Below are positions 20,140 through 30,878 of a stretch of 64,000 bases of DNA, piece by piece. Each line of letters begins with the position of its first letter. Position 1 is the first letter of the stretch. The notes under the pieces are model-generated. The model worked only from the letters and a program-made list of their open reading frames with translations, did no database searches and was not told the DNA's origin. This DNA is from an uncultured Flavobacteriaceae bacterium. GTDB taxonomy: Bacteria > Bacteroidota > Bacteroidia > Flavobacteriales > Flavobacteriaceae. The stretch covers positions 42,023 through 106,022 of the forward strand of contig CAJXUB010000002.1 in NCBI GenBank assembly GCA_913061125.1, read 5' to 3'. The translations under genes were made by a program, and so were the position numbers.

Positions 20140-21018
20140 ATGCACAAAGCAGGATTTGTAAACATTATAGGCAATCCAAACGTTGGAAAATCGACACTGA
20201 TGAATGCGTTTGTTGGTGAAAAACTGTCCATCATTACCTCCAAGGCACAAACGACAAGACACCGTATATTGGGTATCGTTAATGGAAACGATTTCCAAGT
20301 GGTTTTGTCCGATACACCAGGTATTATCAAACCGGCGTATGAATTGCAAACCTCCATGATGGATATGGTAAAATCGGCTTTTGACGATGCTGATGTCTTG
20401 ATTTACATGGTCGAAATTGGCGAGAAGACCCTAAAAGATGAGGCCTTTTTTCAAAAAATTACATCCACCAAAACACCCGTGTTATTGCTGCTCAACAAAA
20501 TTGATCAATCCAACCAAGAGTTGCTGGAAACTCAGGCCGAATTGTGGCAATCGAAAGTTCCCAATGCCGAATTCTACCCCTTGTCGGCATTGACAGGATT
20601 TAACGTAAAAAATGTGTTTGACCGCCTTGTTGAATTGTTGCCAGAATCCCCACCGTATTTTCCAAAAGACCAGCTCACCGATAAGCCAGAGCGGTTTTTT
20701 GTGAATGAAAAAATTCGAGAGAAAATTCTGATGTACTACAAGAAAGAGATTCCTTATGCAGTTGAGGTAGATACTGAAGAATTTTTTGAGGAGGAGAATA
20801 TCATCAGAATGCGTTCGGTTATCATGGTGGAGCGCGATACGCAAAAGGGAATACTGATTGGCCACAGAGGCAAAGCGCTAAAACGTGTTGGTGTAGAAGC
20901 TCGAAAGGATTTGGAACTATTTTTTGATAAACAAGTTCATTTAGAATTGTATGTTAAAGTCAATAAAAACTGGCGATCCAATCAACAACAACTCAGGCGT
21001 TTCGGCTATCAGAAATAA
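20140..21018 (+). CDS. era: GTPase Era
   Basis: G1 GNPNVGKSTLMNAF; DTPGI; LLNKID; KH domain VERDTQKGILIGHRGKALKRVGVEARKDLELFF. Confidence 0.96.
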   Translation: MHKAGFVNIIGNPNVGKSTLMNAFVGEKLSIITSKAQTTRHRILGIVNGNDFQVVLSDTPGIIKPAYELQTSMMDMVKSAFDDADVLIYMVEIGEKTLKDEAFFQKITSTKTPVLLLLNKIDQSNQELLETQAELWQSKVPNAEFYPLSALTGFNVKNVFDRLVELLPESPPYFPKDQLTDKPERFFVNEKIREKILMYYKKEIPYAVEVDTEEFFEEENIIRMRSVIMVERDTQKGILIGHRGKALKRVGVEARKDLELFFDKQVHLELYVKVNKNWRSNQQQLRRFGYQK

Positions 21019-21030
21019 AATAAAAAACTT

Positions 21031-21516
21031 CTAAATCTTGGAGGTTGTAAAATTGTACAACACCCTCATTTGTTTCTTTCCTTTGTCCTTTCCCAATCGT
21101 CCGGCGAAGTACAAAATAATCCAAAGCAGTATCATTAATAGGATTAAAAAAACAGGGACACCAATAGGTTGATCCAAAGACCAATTGACATAGGCCCAGA
21201 TGCCAGCTCCAATAAAAACTCCAGCGACTAAAAAATGCAAAAACATAAAAAAAGTCCACAACTTTGCATTGGGTCCAAAAAGGCCATGAATCCGACACCC
21301 CTTGTCATTTTCAAACACCTCCAAATGCAATTGTGGCGACCAAAAGTGGCGGTTCTTTTTCGTTATTTTTAAAAAAATATGCGCATCGATAACACCAGAA
21401 CGAATCCCAGTTTTGTGGATATCTATATGCCGAAATTGTTCTAAAATTTCCGCCTTAGTTTTATTAGAATTTAGCTTAAAACGCGGCCGTAAAACGATGT
21501 TGTTTTGAAAAGTCAT
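21031..21516 (-). CDS. Uncharacterised membrane protein
   Basis: Two predicted hydrophobic helices ([45 protein letters not shown]). Convergent to era, divergent from der. Start set at MTFQNN. Confidence 0.7.
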   Translation of the reverse strand: MTFQNNIVLRPRFKLNSNKTKAEILEQFRHIDIHKTGIRSGVIDAHIFLKITKKNRHFWSPQLHLEVFENDKGCRIHGLFGPNAKLWTFFMFLHFLVAGVFIGAGIWAYVNWSLDQPIGVPVFLILLMILLWIILYFAGRLGKDKGKKQMRVLYNFTTSKI

Positions 21517-21604
21517 ATTACAGATATTGAGGTTTTTAAAGATACAAAAACAAAACAAATTCGTTTTAGAGCTCAAAAACAACTTCTCACAAAGGGATAT
21601 TTCC

Positions 21605-21612
21605 TACTTTTG
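21605..21612 (+). promoter_or_regulatory. TAnnTTTG -7 element upstream of der
   Basis: TACTTTTG, 18 nt before ATG at 21631. Confidence 0.45.
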
Positions 21613-21630
21613 CAAAATCAAAACGAAATC

Positions 21631-22935
21631 ATGGGAAGCATAGTTGCCATCGTCGGACGACCCAATGTAGGAAAGTCCACTTTTTTTAACCGCCTCATTC
21701 AACGTCGCGAAGCGATTGTGGATGCTGTGAGTGGTGTGACCCGCGACCGTCATTATGGAAAAAGCGACTGGAATGGAAAAGAATTTTCTTTGATTGATAC
21801 TGGAGGGTATGTCGTTGGCAGTGACGATATTTTTGAGGCCGAAATCGACAAGCAAGTTGAATTGGCAATCGAAGAAGCCGATGCCATAATTTTTATGGTC
21901 GATGTTGAAACGGGGGTTACCGGTATGGATGAAGACGTGGCTAAATTGCTTCGTAAAATCAAAAAACCTGTATTTTTGGCAGTCAATAAAGTTGATAATT
22001 CCAAGCGAGCTCAAGATGCTGTTGAGTTTTACAACCTCGGTTTGGGCGATTATTATACCATAGCCAGCATCAACGGAAGCGGTACAGGGGATTTGCTGGA
22101 CGATTTGGTTATGGCACTACCGGATCACACCGATAATGCCGCATCAGACCTACCAAGATTTGCCGTTGTTGGACGCCCCAATGCGGGGAAATCTTCATTC
22201 ATTAATGCTCTTATTGGCGAAGATCGGTACATTGTTACAGAAATCGCTGGAACAACAAGGGATGCCATCGATACAACATACAACCGCTTTGGGTTTGAAT
22301 TTAATTTGGTGGATACTGCGGGAATACGTCGCAAGTCCAAAGTCAAAGAAGATTTGGAGTTTTACTCCGTAATGCGAAGTGTTCGTGCCATTGAAAATTC
22401 GGATGTGTGCCTTTTGGTAGTCGATGCACAGCGAGGATTTGATGGACAAGTTCAAAATATTTTTTGGCTGGCTCAACGAAACAATAAAGGTCTTGTTATC
22501 CTGGTAAACAAGTGGGATTTGGTAGAAAAAAATACCAAAACCACCAAAGAATTTGAAACCTACATCAGAAAGCAAATTGAACCTTTTACCGATGTGCCCA
22601 TCGTTTTTATATCCGCTCTCACGAAACAACGGATTTATAAAGCCATTGAAACGGCTGTTGAGGTGTTTAAAAACCGTTCTCGACGCATCAAAACAAGCCA
22701 GCTTAATGAGGATTTATTGCCCATAATTGATCGTACGCCGCCTCCAGCACTGAAGGGAAAATACGTTAAAATTAAATTTATTACTCAACTGCCAACAGCG
22801 CACCCGCAGTTTGCCTTTTTTTGTAATTTACCTCAATACGTTAAAGAACCCTACAAACGGTTTTTGGAAAACAAATTGAGAGGATTGTATGATTTTAGTG
22901 GCGTCCCAGTTACTATTTTTATGCGAAAAAAATAG
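21631..22935 (+). CDS. der: Ribosome biogenesis GTPase Der (EngA)
   Basis: Two G domains: [14 protein letters not shown] and [15 protein letters not shown]-terminal KH-like domain. Start at MGSIVAIVG. Confidence 0.96.
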   Translation: MGSIVAIVGRPNVGKSTFFNRLIQRREAIVDAVSGVTRDRHYGKSDWNGKEFSLIDTGGYVVGSDDIFEAEIDKQVELAIEEADAIIFMVDVETGVTGMDEDVAKLLRKIKKPVFLAVNKVDNSKRAQDAVEFYNLGLGDYYTIASINGSGTGDLLDDLVMALPDHTDNAASDLPRFAVVGRPNAGKSSFINALIGEDRYIVTEIAGTTRDAIDTTYNRFGFEFNLVDTAGIRRKSKVKEDLEFYSVMRSVRAIENSDVCLLVVDAQRGFDGQVQNIFWLAQRNNKGLVILVNKWDLVEKNTKTTKEFETYIRKQIEPFTDVPIVFISALTKQRIYKAIETAVEVFKNRSRRIKTSQLNEDLLPIIDRTPPPALKGKYVKIKFITQLPTAHPQFAFFCNLPQYVKEPYKRFLENKLRGLYDFSGVPVTIFMRKK

Positions 22936-22937
22936 TT

Positions 22938-23738
22938 TTACCAACTTCCAGAAGCACCTCCACCACCTCCCATACCTCCGCCAAAACCGCCACCAAAACC
23001 CCCGCCAAAACTTCCGCCACCACCAAAAATTCCGCCACCAGATTTTCCTTTGTGGTAACTCCCGCGTCCCATATTGCTTAAAATAATGGCATCCAAAAGA
23101 CTGGTAGGAGGTGCTCGGTTGCCTTTGTTTTGGCCATTGTCTCGCTTCGATAAAGCGGCCATAAGAACAATAAATAAAATCAGTAAAAACAGAACCAAAC
23201 CAAAAGGAATTCCATCCGAACTTGTGGTTGGAGTGGCCTTGTAGGCGCCTGTTAATACCTTAAAAATAGCATCAGATCCTGCGTTCAACCCGGTTGCATA
23301 TTGGTTTTGTTTGAACAATGGAATCATATCGTTTTGAATAATGCGGCTACACATTTTATCCGTTAGCAAATGTTCCACACCATAGCCTGTACTAATGTTA
23401 ATTTTTCGGTCGTTTTTGGCCAACAGTATAAAAACACCATTATCTTTATCTGCTTGCCCAATACCCCACTTTTCAAGCCACCTCGCGCCAAGGTAATTGA
23501 TATTTTCACCCTCCGTTGATGCTATGACAGCAACAACAATTTGGGTGGACGTACTGTCCGAATATCGAATAAGTTTTTCTTCTAATTGATTTTTTTCTTG
23601 GGATGTAAATAAGTCTATATAATCATAAACACTGGTTTGGTTTTTTGGTACAGGTGGGATTTTAACTTGCCCCAAAGTCAAATGGCCCATACAAAGCGCA
23701 AGGAGTAAAATCCATATTTTATGGGTATTGAGTTTCAT
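22938..23738 (-). CDS. TPM domain-containing protein (YgcG family) with Gly-rich C terminus
   Basis: VYDYIDLFTSQEKNQLEEKLIRYSDSTSTQIVVAVI; NGVFILLAKNDRKINISTGYGVEHLLTD; tail GGGSFGGGFGGGFGGGMGGGGGASGSW. Confidence 0.9.
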   Translation of the reverse strand: MKLNTHKIWILLLALCMGHLTLGQVKIPPVPKNQTSVYDYIDLFTSQEKNQLEEKLIRYSDSTSTQIVVAVIASTEGENINYLGARWLEKWGIGQADKDNGVFILLAKNDRKINISTGYGVEHLLTDKMCSRIIQNDMIPLFKQNQYATGLNAGSDAIFKVLTGAYKATPTTSSDGIPFGLVLFLLILFIVLMAALSKRDNGQNKGNRAPPTSLLDAIILSNMGRGSYHKGKSGGGIFGGGGSFGGGFGGGFGGGMGGGGGASGSW

Positions 23739-24182
23739 TTAAACAGTGCCTTTCGAAATGTTGTCCGATAATTCGTTTTGATCGGAGTGATGCCATGGAA
23801 AATACTGTTCCAATACCAGCCCTGCTGTTTCAATTCCACAAATGATTCCCCTTGCAAAATGGTGTGTTGCAAAGTGATTCTGAATGGCATCACGGGTATC
23901 CGTCCAAAATGTTGGAGGTACCATTTTATCGATGCCGCTATCCCCATAAATTCCAAAACTTTGATCTGCAACAGCAATGTAAATTAACACCCCATTTTTT
24001 AACGCGGTATTATCCATTTTTAGCGCATGAAAAACCTCTTGAGCTCGTTTTTCAATAGGAAGTTTAGTTGAACTTTCGATGTGAATCCGAATTTCCCCCG
24101 AGGTTTTACTTTCAACTTTTCGAATGGCAGCAATGATGTCGAATTCTTCTTCCGAACTCAAAAAGTCTTCAACAGAACTCAT
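23739..24182 (-). CDS. TPM domain-containing protein
   Basis: AAIRKVESKTSGEIRIHIESS; NGVLIYIAVADQSFGIYGDSGID; abuts the preceding TPM gene. Confidence 0.88.
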   Translation of the reverse strand: MSSVEDFLSSEEEFDIIAAIRKVESKTSGEIRIHIESSTKLPIEKRAQEVFHALKMDNTALKNGVLIYIAVADQSFGIYGDSGIDKMVPPTFWTDTRDAIQNHFATHHFARGIICGIETAGLVLEQYFPWHHSDQNELSDNISKGTV

Positions 24183-24194
24183 GGTGTGTTGTTT

Positions 24195-24794
24195 TTATTC
24201 AAAATTGAAGTCAACTTCTGGAGCTTTTTCAGACCCTGGATCGGATTTGTACCGTGTCATTTCTCCAAAACCAAACCATCCTGCTAAGATTTTGTTGGGA
24301 AATTTTGTCGTGAAAATATCATAGATATTTACCGATTCGTTGTAGCGGTCGCGGGCCACATTGATTCTGTTTTCAGTCCCTTCCAATTGATTCTGGAGGT
24401 CCAAAAAGTTTTGGTTGGCCTTCAATTCTGGGTAGCGTTCCACCGTTACCAACAAACGGGATAAAGCACCACTCAAACCGCTTTGAGCTTCTTGAAACGC
24501 TTGTAAGTTTTCTGGGGTGATGTTTGTAGGGTCAATGGTTGTGGAAGAGGCTTTGGCTCGAGCTTCAATGACTTGTGTCAGTGTGCTTTTTTCAAAATCA
24601 GCAGCACCTTTAACCGTCTTGACTAAGTTTCCAATAAGATCGTTTCGGCGTTGGTAACTGCTCTCAACGTTAGACCAAGCTGTTTTGGCATTTGCTTCGT
24701 ATTCTACGGCAGTGTTGTTAAAGCCCACGGCCCAATTGTAGAGCCCAAAGGCTAGGACAGCGATTATAATTAGAGGGATAAGCCATTTTTTCAT
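24195..24794 (-). CDS. LemA family protein
   Basis: N-terminal TM then WSNVESSYQRRNDLIGNLVKTVKGAADFEKSTLTQVIEARA; YNESVNIYDIFTTKFPNKILAGWFGF. Confidence 0.93.
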   Translation of the reverse strand: MKKWLIPLIIIAVLAFGLYNWAVGFNNTAVEYEANAKTAWSNVESSYQRRNDLIGNLVKTVKGAADFEKSTLTQVIEARAKASSTTIDPTNITPENLQAFQEAQSGLSGALSRLLVTVERYPELKANQNFLDLQNQLEGTENRINVARDRYNESVNIYDIFTTKFPNKILAGWFGFGEMTRYKSDPGSEKAPEVDFNFE

Positions 24795-24806
24795 AGTGTT
24801 TGAGTT

Positions 24807-25136
24807 TTAGATTTGAGATTTAATTTTATTGAGTTGATCTTTTATGGATTCCAATTTACAAATAATTTCAAAATTATTTAACGATTCTTTTTTCTGAGAT
24901 TTCAAATAGGTTTTGGCCCCATCCAAGGTGTACCCCTGTTCTTTAACCAATCGGTAAATGAGTTTAAGGGTTTTGATGTCCTCAGGTGTAAATCGTCTGT
25001 TGCCTTTGGCATTTTTTTTGGGTTTGAGGCGGTCAAACTCACCCTCCCAAAAACGAATAAGTGATGTTTTGACCCCAAAAGCTTTGGCGACTTCGCCAAT
25101 GTTGTAATACAGTTTTTTGGGCAAATCGACGTGCAT
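24807..25136 (-). CDS. MerR family transcriptional regulator
   Basis: YYNIGEVAKAFGVKTSLIRFWEGEFDRLKPKKNAKGNRRFTPEDIKTLKLIYRLVKEQGYTLDGAK. Confidence 0.93.
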   Translation of the reverse strand: MHVDLPKKLYYNIGEVAKAFGVKTSLIRFWEGEFDRLKPKKNAKGNRRFTPEDIKTLKLIYRLVKEQGYTLDGAKTYLKSQKKESLNNFEIICKLESIKDQLNKIKSQI

Positions 25137-25137
25137 C

Positions 25138-26109
25138 TTAATCTAACGATTGGTTTTCTGCTGATGCTTTTTTGAGCAAGTCATCAAATTCTTCACTCGT
25201 TAGATTACCGTAGTAAAAATTCAAAGGATTAATCCGACGCCCATCCTTGAAAATTTCGTAGTGCAAATGCGGGGCTTGAGAACGGCCCGAGCTTCCAACA
25301 AATCCAATGATATCCCCTCGCTTAACCCGTTGGTTACGTCGAACGTTGTATTTGTACAAATGGGCATATAAACTGACATAGCCGTACCCATGGTCAATTC
25401 TAATGTGGCGGCCATACCCAGAAGATCGAGAGTCCGCACGTTTCACCACACCATCTCCAGTGGCATAAATGGGTGTGCCTCGAGCTGCCGTAAAATCCAT
25501 TCCGTAATGAAACTTCCGAACCTTTGTAAAGGGGTCTATTCGATATCCATACCCCGATGCCATTCGGGTAAGATCTTCATTTCGTATGGGTTGTATGGCA
25601 GGAATTTTAGCTAAAAAACTTGATTTATTCTTGGCTAAATTGGCAATTTCGTCCAATGATTTGGACTGAATCACAATACGTTTTTGTAACACATCCAACC
25701 GTTTGTGGGAAGATGCAATTAGGTCCGAATTACTGTACCCTTCAAATTTGGCGTATCGATTAACCCCTCCAAACCCCTGCTTGCGCTGAGCTTCTGGGAT
25801 GGGATTTGCTTCAAAATAAAGGCGGTAAATGGTATTGTCTCGCTCTTCAATATTCTCCAAAACATTTTCAATTTCAGTCAATTTGCCGTTCAGGATGGCG
25901 TACTGAAGTTCCATGTTTTGAAGCTCTCTATTAAGGACTTTTTCTTTTGGGGATTCAAAATAGTAACTTCCCACAAATACAATAAAAAAAGCAAAAATAC
26001 CAGAAGCCAAAAGAAACCCAAAGATGTATTTTGCGGCCTCTTTTTTACTCGTTTCTATACGGCGATAGGACAAGGTTTCCGGATCGTAGTAATATTTTAC
26101 ATTAGACAT
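25138..26109 (-). CDS. M23 family metallopeptidase
   Basis: N-terminal TM; GYGYRIDPFTKVRKFHYGMDFTAARGTPIYATGDGVV; HLHYEIFKDGRRINPLNF. Confidence 0.93.
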   Translation of the reverse strand: MSNVKYYYDPETLSYRRIETSKKEAAKYIFGFLLASGIFAFFIVFVGSYYFESPKEKVLNRELQNMELQYAILNGKLTEIENVLENIEERDNTIYRLYFEANPIPEAQRKQGFGGVNRYAKFEGYSNSDLIASSHKRLDVLQKRIVIQSKSLDEIANLAKNKSSFLAKIPAIQPIRNEDLTRMASGYGYRIDPFTKVRKFHYGMDFTAARGTPIYATGDGVVKRADSRSSGYGRHIRIDHGYGYVSLYAHLYKYNVRRNQRVKRGDIIGFVGSSGRSQAPHLHYEIFKDGRRINPLNFYYGNLTSEEFDDLLKKASAENQSLD

Positions 26110-26227
26110 TGCCTAAAAAGTTCTATTTTTGTTGCAAATTTGAGGGTAATCCCTCAAAAATTATTAAAACAAAGATAATTTGTTTTTCGAGGAAAATCAA
26201 ATTAATTGATTTAGCGCAGCATTTTAC

Positions 26228-28846
26228 ATGAAGTCTCAAGACATTAGATCTCAATTTTTAAATTTTTTTGAAAGTAAAAATCATAAGATTGTACCCTCTG
26301 CTCCAATGGTCGTGAAAGATGACCCTACATTGATGTTTGTCAATTCCGGGATGGCTCCTTTTAAAGAATATTTTATCGGAAATGGCCAACCGCCAAGTTC
26401 TCGTATCGCTGACACCCAAAAGTGTCTGAGAGTTTCTGGCAAGCACAACGATTTGGAAGAAGTTGGTTACGACACCTACCACCACACGATGTTTGAAATG
26501 TTAGGAAATTGGAGTTTTGGCGATTACTTCAAAAAAGAAGCCATCACATGGGCTTGGGAGTTGTTAACTGAAGTCTATGGTATCGAACCAAATGACTTGT
26601 ATATCACTGTCTTTGAGGGCGATAAAAACGACGGAACCAGTATGGATTCCGAGGCGTTTTCCATTTGGAAAACTATAGTTCCAGAATCGCGTATTCTTAT
26701 GGGGCACAAAAAAGATAATTTTTGGGAAATGGGAGATCAAGGCCCGTGTGGTCCCTGCAGCGAAATTCACGTGGACATAAGAAGTGACGAAGACAAAGCT
26801 AAAGTCCCTGGTCACAAACTCGTAAATACAGACCATCCTCATGTCATCGAAATCTGGAATTTGGTGTTCATGCAATACAACAGAAAAGCCAATGGCAGCT
26901 TGGAAGATTTACCTCAAAAGCACATCGATACTGGGATGGGATTTGAACGCCTGTGCATGGTCCTTCAAGGGGTTCAATCGAACTACGACACCGACGTTTT
27001 TACACCCATAATTCGAGAGATTGAAACCATTACGGGGACCGATTATGGAAACAACACCAAACACGATATTGCCATTCGAGTTATCTCCGACCATATCCGC
27101 ACTGTAGCCTTTTCAATTGCCGATGGGCAGTTGCCCAGCAACACAGGAGCTGGCTACGTTATCCGACGAATTTTAAGACGAGCCGTGCGTTATGGGTTTA
27201 CTTTTTTGAATCAAAAAGACCCTTTTATGTTCCGCTTAGTTAATGTGTTGACAAAAAAAATGGGGCAAACTTTTCCAGAGCTTAAAACCCAAAAACAACT
27301 CATTCAAAATGTTATTAAAGAAGAAGAATCTTCATTTTTGAAAACATTAGACCAAGGGTTGGTGTTGCTCGATCGTGTAATTAATACGACCCAAGGACAA
27401 ACCATTTCTGGTGAAAAAGCATTTGAACTCTATGATACTTACGGATTTCCGGTAGATTTAACGGCTCTAATTCTTCAAGAAAAAGGGATGGCATTGGATG
27501 CCGAGGGCTTCAAAAAACAGTTAGAAAAACAAAAAATCCGATCGCGTGCAGCCAGTGAAATATCTACCGAAGATTGGACCATACTTCGCGAAGACGACGA
27601 ACAAGAATTTATTGGCTATGATACTTTAAAAACAGATGTCAAATTGGTGCGTTATCGCAAAGAAATTTCAGTAAAAAATGGGACCCAATACCAGCTCGTA
27701 TTCAATTTAACCCCATTTTATGCGGAAGGGGGTGGGCAAGTTGGCGACAAAGGGTATTTGGAGGCCTCCAACGGCGATGTAATCTACATTTTGGACACCA
27801 AAAAAGAGAACAACGTCGCGATTCATATCACCAAAAATTTACCCAAAAACCTTACCGATACATTCACTGCGGTTGTGGACAATAAGCAACGCTTCAGAAT
27901 TGCATGCAACCACACCGCCACGCATTTGTTGCATCAAGCGTTACGAGAAGTTTTAGGGGCACACGTTGAACAAAAAGGAAGTGCTGTTCATTCCAAATAT
28001 TTGAGGTTTGATTTCTCTCATTTTTCAAAAATGACCAAAGATGAAATTCAAGAAGTAGAAAATTTTGTCAACGCCCGAATCGAGGGCCGTTTGCCTTTGG
28101 AAGAGCAACGTGCGGTTCCCATGAGCCAAGCCATTTCACAAGGCGCTTTGGCATTATTTGGCGAAAAATATGGCGATGTAGTTCGAACCATTAAATTTGG
28201 AAATTCTATGGAATTGTGTGGCGGAACCCACGTTCAAAACACATCTGATATTTGGCATTTCAAAATAACATCTGAAGGGGCTGTTGCTGCAGGAATTCGG
28301 CGTGTTGAAGCCATCACTTCCGATGCGGTTAAAGATTTTTTTAGCGAAAACAACCAACGCTATAACGCCATCAAAACAGTGCTCAACAATGCACAAGACC
28401 CCCTCAAATCCATAACCGACCTAAAACAAGAAAACGGCCATTTAAAAAAACAAATCGAGCAACTTTTGAAAGATAAAGCTCAAGCTGAAAAATCTAAAAT
28501 CGAATCTGAAATTTCAGATCTTGGCGGCGTGAATTTCTTAGCCAAAGAATTGGATTTGGATGCCAACGGACTCAAGACTTTAGCATTTGAGATGGGCCAA
28601 CATTACGACGATTTAGTATTGGTTTTGGCGGCCAACCACAATGGTAAAGCGCTGTTGACGTGCTACATTTCAAAACCCTTGGTGGCTTCAAAAGGTCTAA
28701 ATGCTGGTGAAATAGTCAGAGCATTAGGGCCCTTCATCCAGGGTGGCGGCGGTGGCCAACCGTTTTTCGCTACGGCAGGCGGAAAAAATCCAGAGGGTAT
28801 TCAACAAGCGTTACAGCATTCGTCGACTTTAATCGCAGGGCGATAG
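26228..28846 (+). CDS. alaS: Alanine--tRNA ligase
   Basis: [71 protein letters not shown]. Confidence 0.97.
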   Translation: MKSQDIRSQFLNFFESKNHKIVPSAPMVVKDDPTLMFVNSGMAPFKEYFIGNGQPPSSRIADTQKCLRVSGKHNDLEEVGYDTYHHTMFEMLGNWSFGDYFKKEAITWAWELLTEVYGIEPNDLYITVFEGDKNDGTSMDSEAFSIWKTIVPESRILMGHKKDNFWEMGDQGPCGPCSEIHVDIRSDEDKAKVPGHKLVNTDHPHVIEIWNLVFMQYNRKANGSLEDLPQKHIDTGMGFERLCMVLQGVQSNYDTDVFTPIIREIETITGTDYGNNTKHDIAIRVISDHIRTVAFSIADGQLPSNTGAGYVIRRILRRAVRYGFTFLNQKDPFMFRLVNVLTKKMGQTFPELKTQKQLIQNVIKEEESSFLKTLDQGLVLLDRVINTTQGQTISGEKAFELYDTYGFPVDLTALILQEKGMALDAEGFKKQLEKQKIRSRAASEISTEDWTILREDDEQEFIGYDTLKTDVKLVRYRKEISVKNGTQYQLVFNLTPFYAEGGGQVGDKGYLEASNGDVIYILDTKKENNVAIHITKNLPKNLTDTFTAVVDNKQRFRIACNHTATHLLHQALREVLGAHVEQKGSAVHSKYLRFDFSHFSKMTKDEIQEVENFVNARIEGRLPLEEQRAVPMSQAISQGALALFGEKYGDVVRTIKFGNSMELCGGTHVQNTSDIWHFKITSEGAVAAGIRRVEAITSDAVKDFFSENNQRYNAIKTVLNNAQDPLKSITDLKQENGHLKKQIEQLLKDKAQAEKSKIESEISDLGGVNFLAKELDLDANGLKTLAFEMGQHYDDLVLVLAANHNGKALLTCYISKPLVASKGLNAGEIVRALGPFIQGGGGGQPFFATAGGKNPEGIQQALQHSSTLIAGR

Positions 28847-28863
28847 CCAAGGGTTTAATTCCC

Positions 28864-28928
28864 CGAGGCTTGCCTCGAAATGTTTAAAATAGTTTCCTTT
28901 GAATACCTCGTGGGCTTGCCCCGAGGTA
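28864..28928. repeat. Two-hairpin REP/BIME-like intergenic element
   Basis: CGAGGC-TT-GCCTCG (28864-28877) and TACCTCG(T)GGGC-TT-GCCCCGAGGTA (28904-28928), separated by an AT-rich linker; related tip sequences. Confidence 0.55.
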
Positions 28929-29049
28929 GTTGATTTTAAATCCTGATATTTTTTGTAGAAGTTTTCGTCTCGCGGCACTGGTCTTGTTGTTTTTTTTAAG
29001 CTAAAATTTCCCAAATTTGAAGTATATTAGCACAGCAAAAGAACAATTT

Positions 29050-29817
29050 ATGGAACCGTATGTCACGCTGTCCGAATCTCAACATGTAGGGTACATAGAG
29101 TTTTTTAATCCTCCGCACAATGCGCTGCCTTCTCACTTGCTCGCGAAATTAACTCAAGCGTTAAACGATGCCGCTCAGGACAACAGGATTCGTGTGATTG
29201 TTTTAAGAAGTGGCGGGAACAGAACGTTTTGTGCCGGTGCCAGTTTTAATGAAATGGTTTCACTTTCCAATCAGGAGGATAGTACCTCATTTTTTATGGG
29301 ATTTGCCAATGTGATTAATGCCATTCGAAACAATCCAAAACTAGTTATCGGATGTGTTCAGGGGAAAGCTGTTGGTGGTGGCGTTGGTTTGGCTGCAGCA
29401 ACAGACATTTGTTTTGCTAGTGAATTTGCCTCAATCAAGCTCAGTGAACTTAGTATTGGCATTGGCCCCTTTGTAATAGAACCTGCAGTTACGCGTAAAA
29501 TCGGAGTTTCTGCAATGGGTCAATTAACCCTTAAAGCCCAAACGTTTTTTTCGGCCAAGTGGGCCAGAGAAAAAGGACTGTTTGCCAATGTTTTTGAATC
29601 CAACGAGGAGCTCACCAAGGAAGTTGACCTTTTTGCCAACGAATTGAAAAGCTACAATTCCGAAGCGTTATCTTCCTTTAAAACCATTCAATGGAGCGGT
29701 ACGGCACACTGGGACGCTTTGTTGAAAGAGCGCGCAGAACTCAGTGGAAAATTAGCATTAAGTCCTTTTACAAAATTAAAGTTGAAACAATATTCAACAA
29801 AAAATAACAAAAAGTAA
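29050..29817 (+). CDS. Enoyl-CoA hydratase/isomerase family protein
   Basis: VGYIEFFNPPHNALPSHLLAKLTQALNDA; FCAGASFNEM; GCVQGKAVGGGVGLAAATDICFAS. Start set at MEPYVTLS. Confidence 0.9.
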   Translation: MEPYVTLSESQHVGYIEFFNPPHNALPSHLLAKLTQALNDAAQDNRIRVIVLRSGGNRTFCAGASFNEMVSLSNQEDSTSFFMGFANVINAIRNNPKLVIGCVQGKAVGGGVGLAAATDICFASEFASIKLSELSIGIGPFVIEPAVTRKIGVSAMGQLTLKAQTFFSAKWAREKGLFANVFESNEELTKEVDLFANELKSYNSEALSSFKTIQWSGTAHWDALLKERAELSGKLALSPFTKLKLKQYSTKNNKK

Positions 29818-29819
29818 TC

Positions 29820-30878
29820 ATGAATCCCCAAATTAAAATTAAAACAATTAAAACATCAAAAGTTCATGAATTGGATTTTGATGATATTCCTCTGGGAAAA
29901 ACCTTTACGGATCATATGTTTGTTTGCAGCTATCGGGAGGGCCAATGGCAAACCCCAACGATTAAGCCGCTGGAGCATCTGCCAACACACCCAGCAGCCA
30001 TGGCATTTCATTACGGGCAAGCCATTTTTGAGGGCATGAAGGCGACGGTAAATACCGACGGAACTCCGATGTTATTCAGGCCAATGGATAATGCCAAACG
30101 TTTGAATTTTAGCGCTCGACGGTTAGGGATGCCAGAGTTTCCAAAATCTCTATTTGTTGAAGCCCTAAAAACCCTGGTTGGAATAGACCGCCTTTGGATT
30201 CCGCCACAACAAGGAAGCGCGTTGTATTTGCGGCCATTTATGTATGCCGATGAACCCTTTATTGGAATGCGTGCTGCAACGCAATATAAGTTCATTATTA
30301 TGGCATCACCCTCTAACCCAATTTACAATAAACGAATTCGACTTTACGCCGAAACACGATACATTCGAGCTGCCCATGGCGGTACGGGCGAAGCAAAAGC
30401 AGCAGGGAATTATGCGGCTGCCATTTTACCCACCGAACACGCCAAGTCCAAGGGCTTTGACCAAGTTCTTTGGTTGGATGCCCATCATTTTAAAACCATA
30501 CAAGAAGTTGGAACCATGAATATTTTCTTCAAAATCAATGGTACCATCATCACACCCCCATTGGACGGTGCAATTCTGGCTGGAATCACCAGAATGAGTA
30601 CCATTGAATTATTGCGTCACAAGGGGTATAAAGTGCTTGAACAACACATCACGATTGACGATCTAATTAACGCCTCTAATTCTGGAACGCTGGAAGAGGC
30701 TTTCGGGACGGGTACGGCTGTAGGGATTGCCATGATTCAAGCTATCGGCTTTAAAGACCAAACGATTCATGTGTCTGACGATAATCCTGTCGGGCAAATG
30801 GTATTGGATACCATTAATGGCGTGCGAAGCGGCACTCTGCCCGATGTGTTAAATTGGATGACAACAATTGATCTTTAA
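29820..30878 (+). CDS. ilvE: Branched-chain amino acid aminotransferase
   Basis: FHYGQAIFEGMKA; GEAKAAGNYAAAILP; EVGTMNIFF; EEAFGTGTAVGIAMI. Confidence 0.94.
   Translation: MNPQIKIKTIKTSKVHELDFDDIPLGKTFTDHMFVCSYREGQWQTPTIKPLEHLPTHPAAMAFHYGQAIFEGMKATVNTDGTPMLFRPMDNAKRLNFSARRLGMPEFPKSLFVEALKTLVGIDRLWIPPQQGSALYLRPFMYADEPFIGMRAATQYKFIIMASPSNPIYNKRIRLYAETRYIRAAHGGTGEAKAAGNYAAAILPTEHAKSKGFDQVLWLDAHHFKTIQEVGTMNIFFKINGTIITPPLDGAILAGITRMSTIELLRHKGYKVLEQHITIDDLINASNSGTLEEAFGTGTAVGIAMIQAIGFKDQTIHVSDDNPVGQMVLDTINGVRSGTLPDVLNWMTTIDL

Noticed and set aside
22940-23045. Short-period repeat (ccaccacc/ccgccaaaacc) resembling a small tandem array
   Set aside because: It encodes the Gly-rich tail of a TPM/YgcG protein; no CRISPR-like spacer structure.
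28829-29014. 61-aa minus-strand ORF after alaS
   Set aside because: Overlaps the REP-like hairpins and the alaS end; no initiation signal; treated as part of the repeat element, not a gene.
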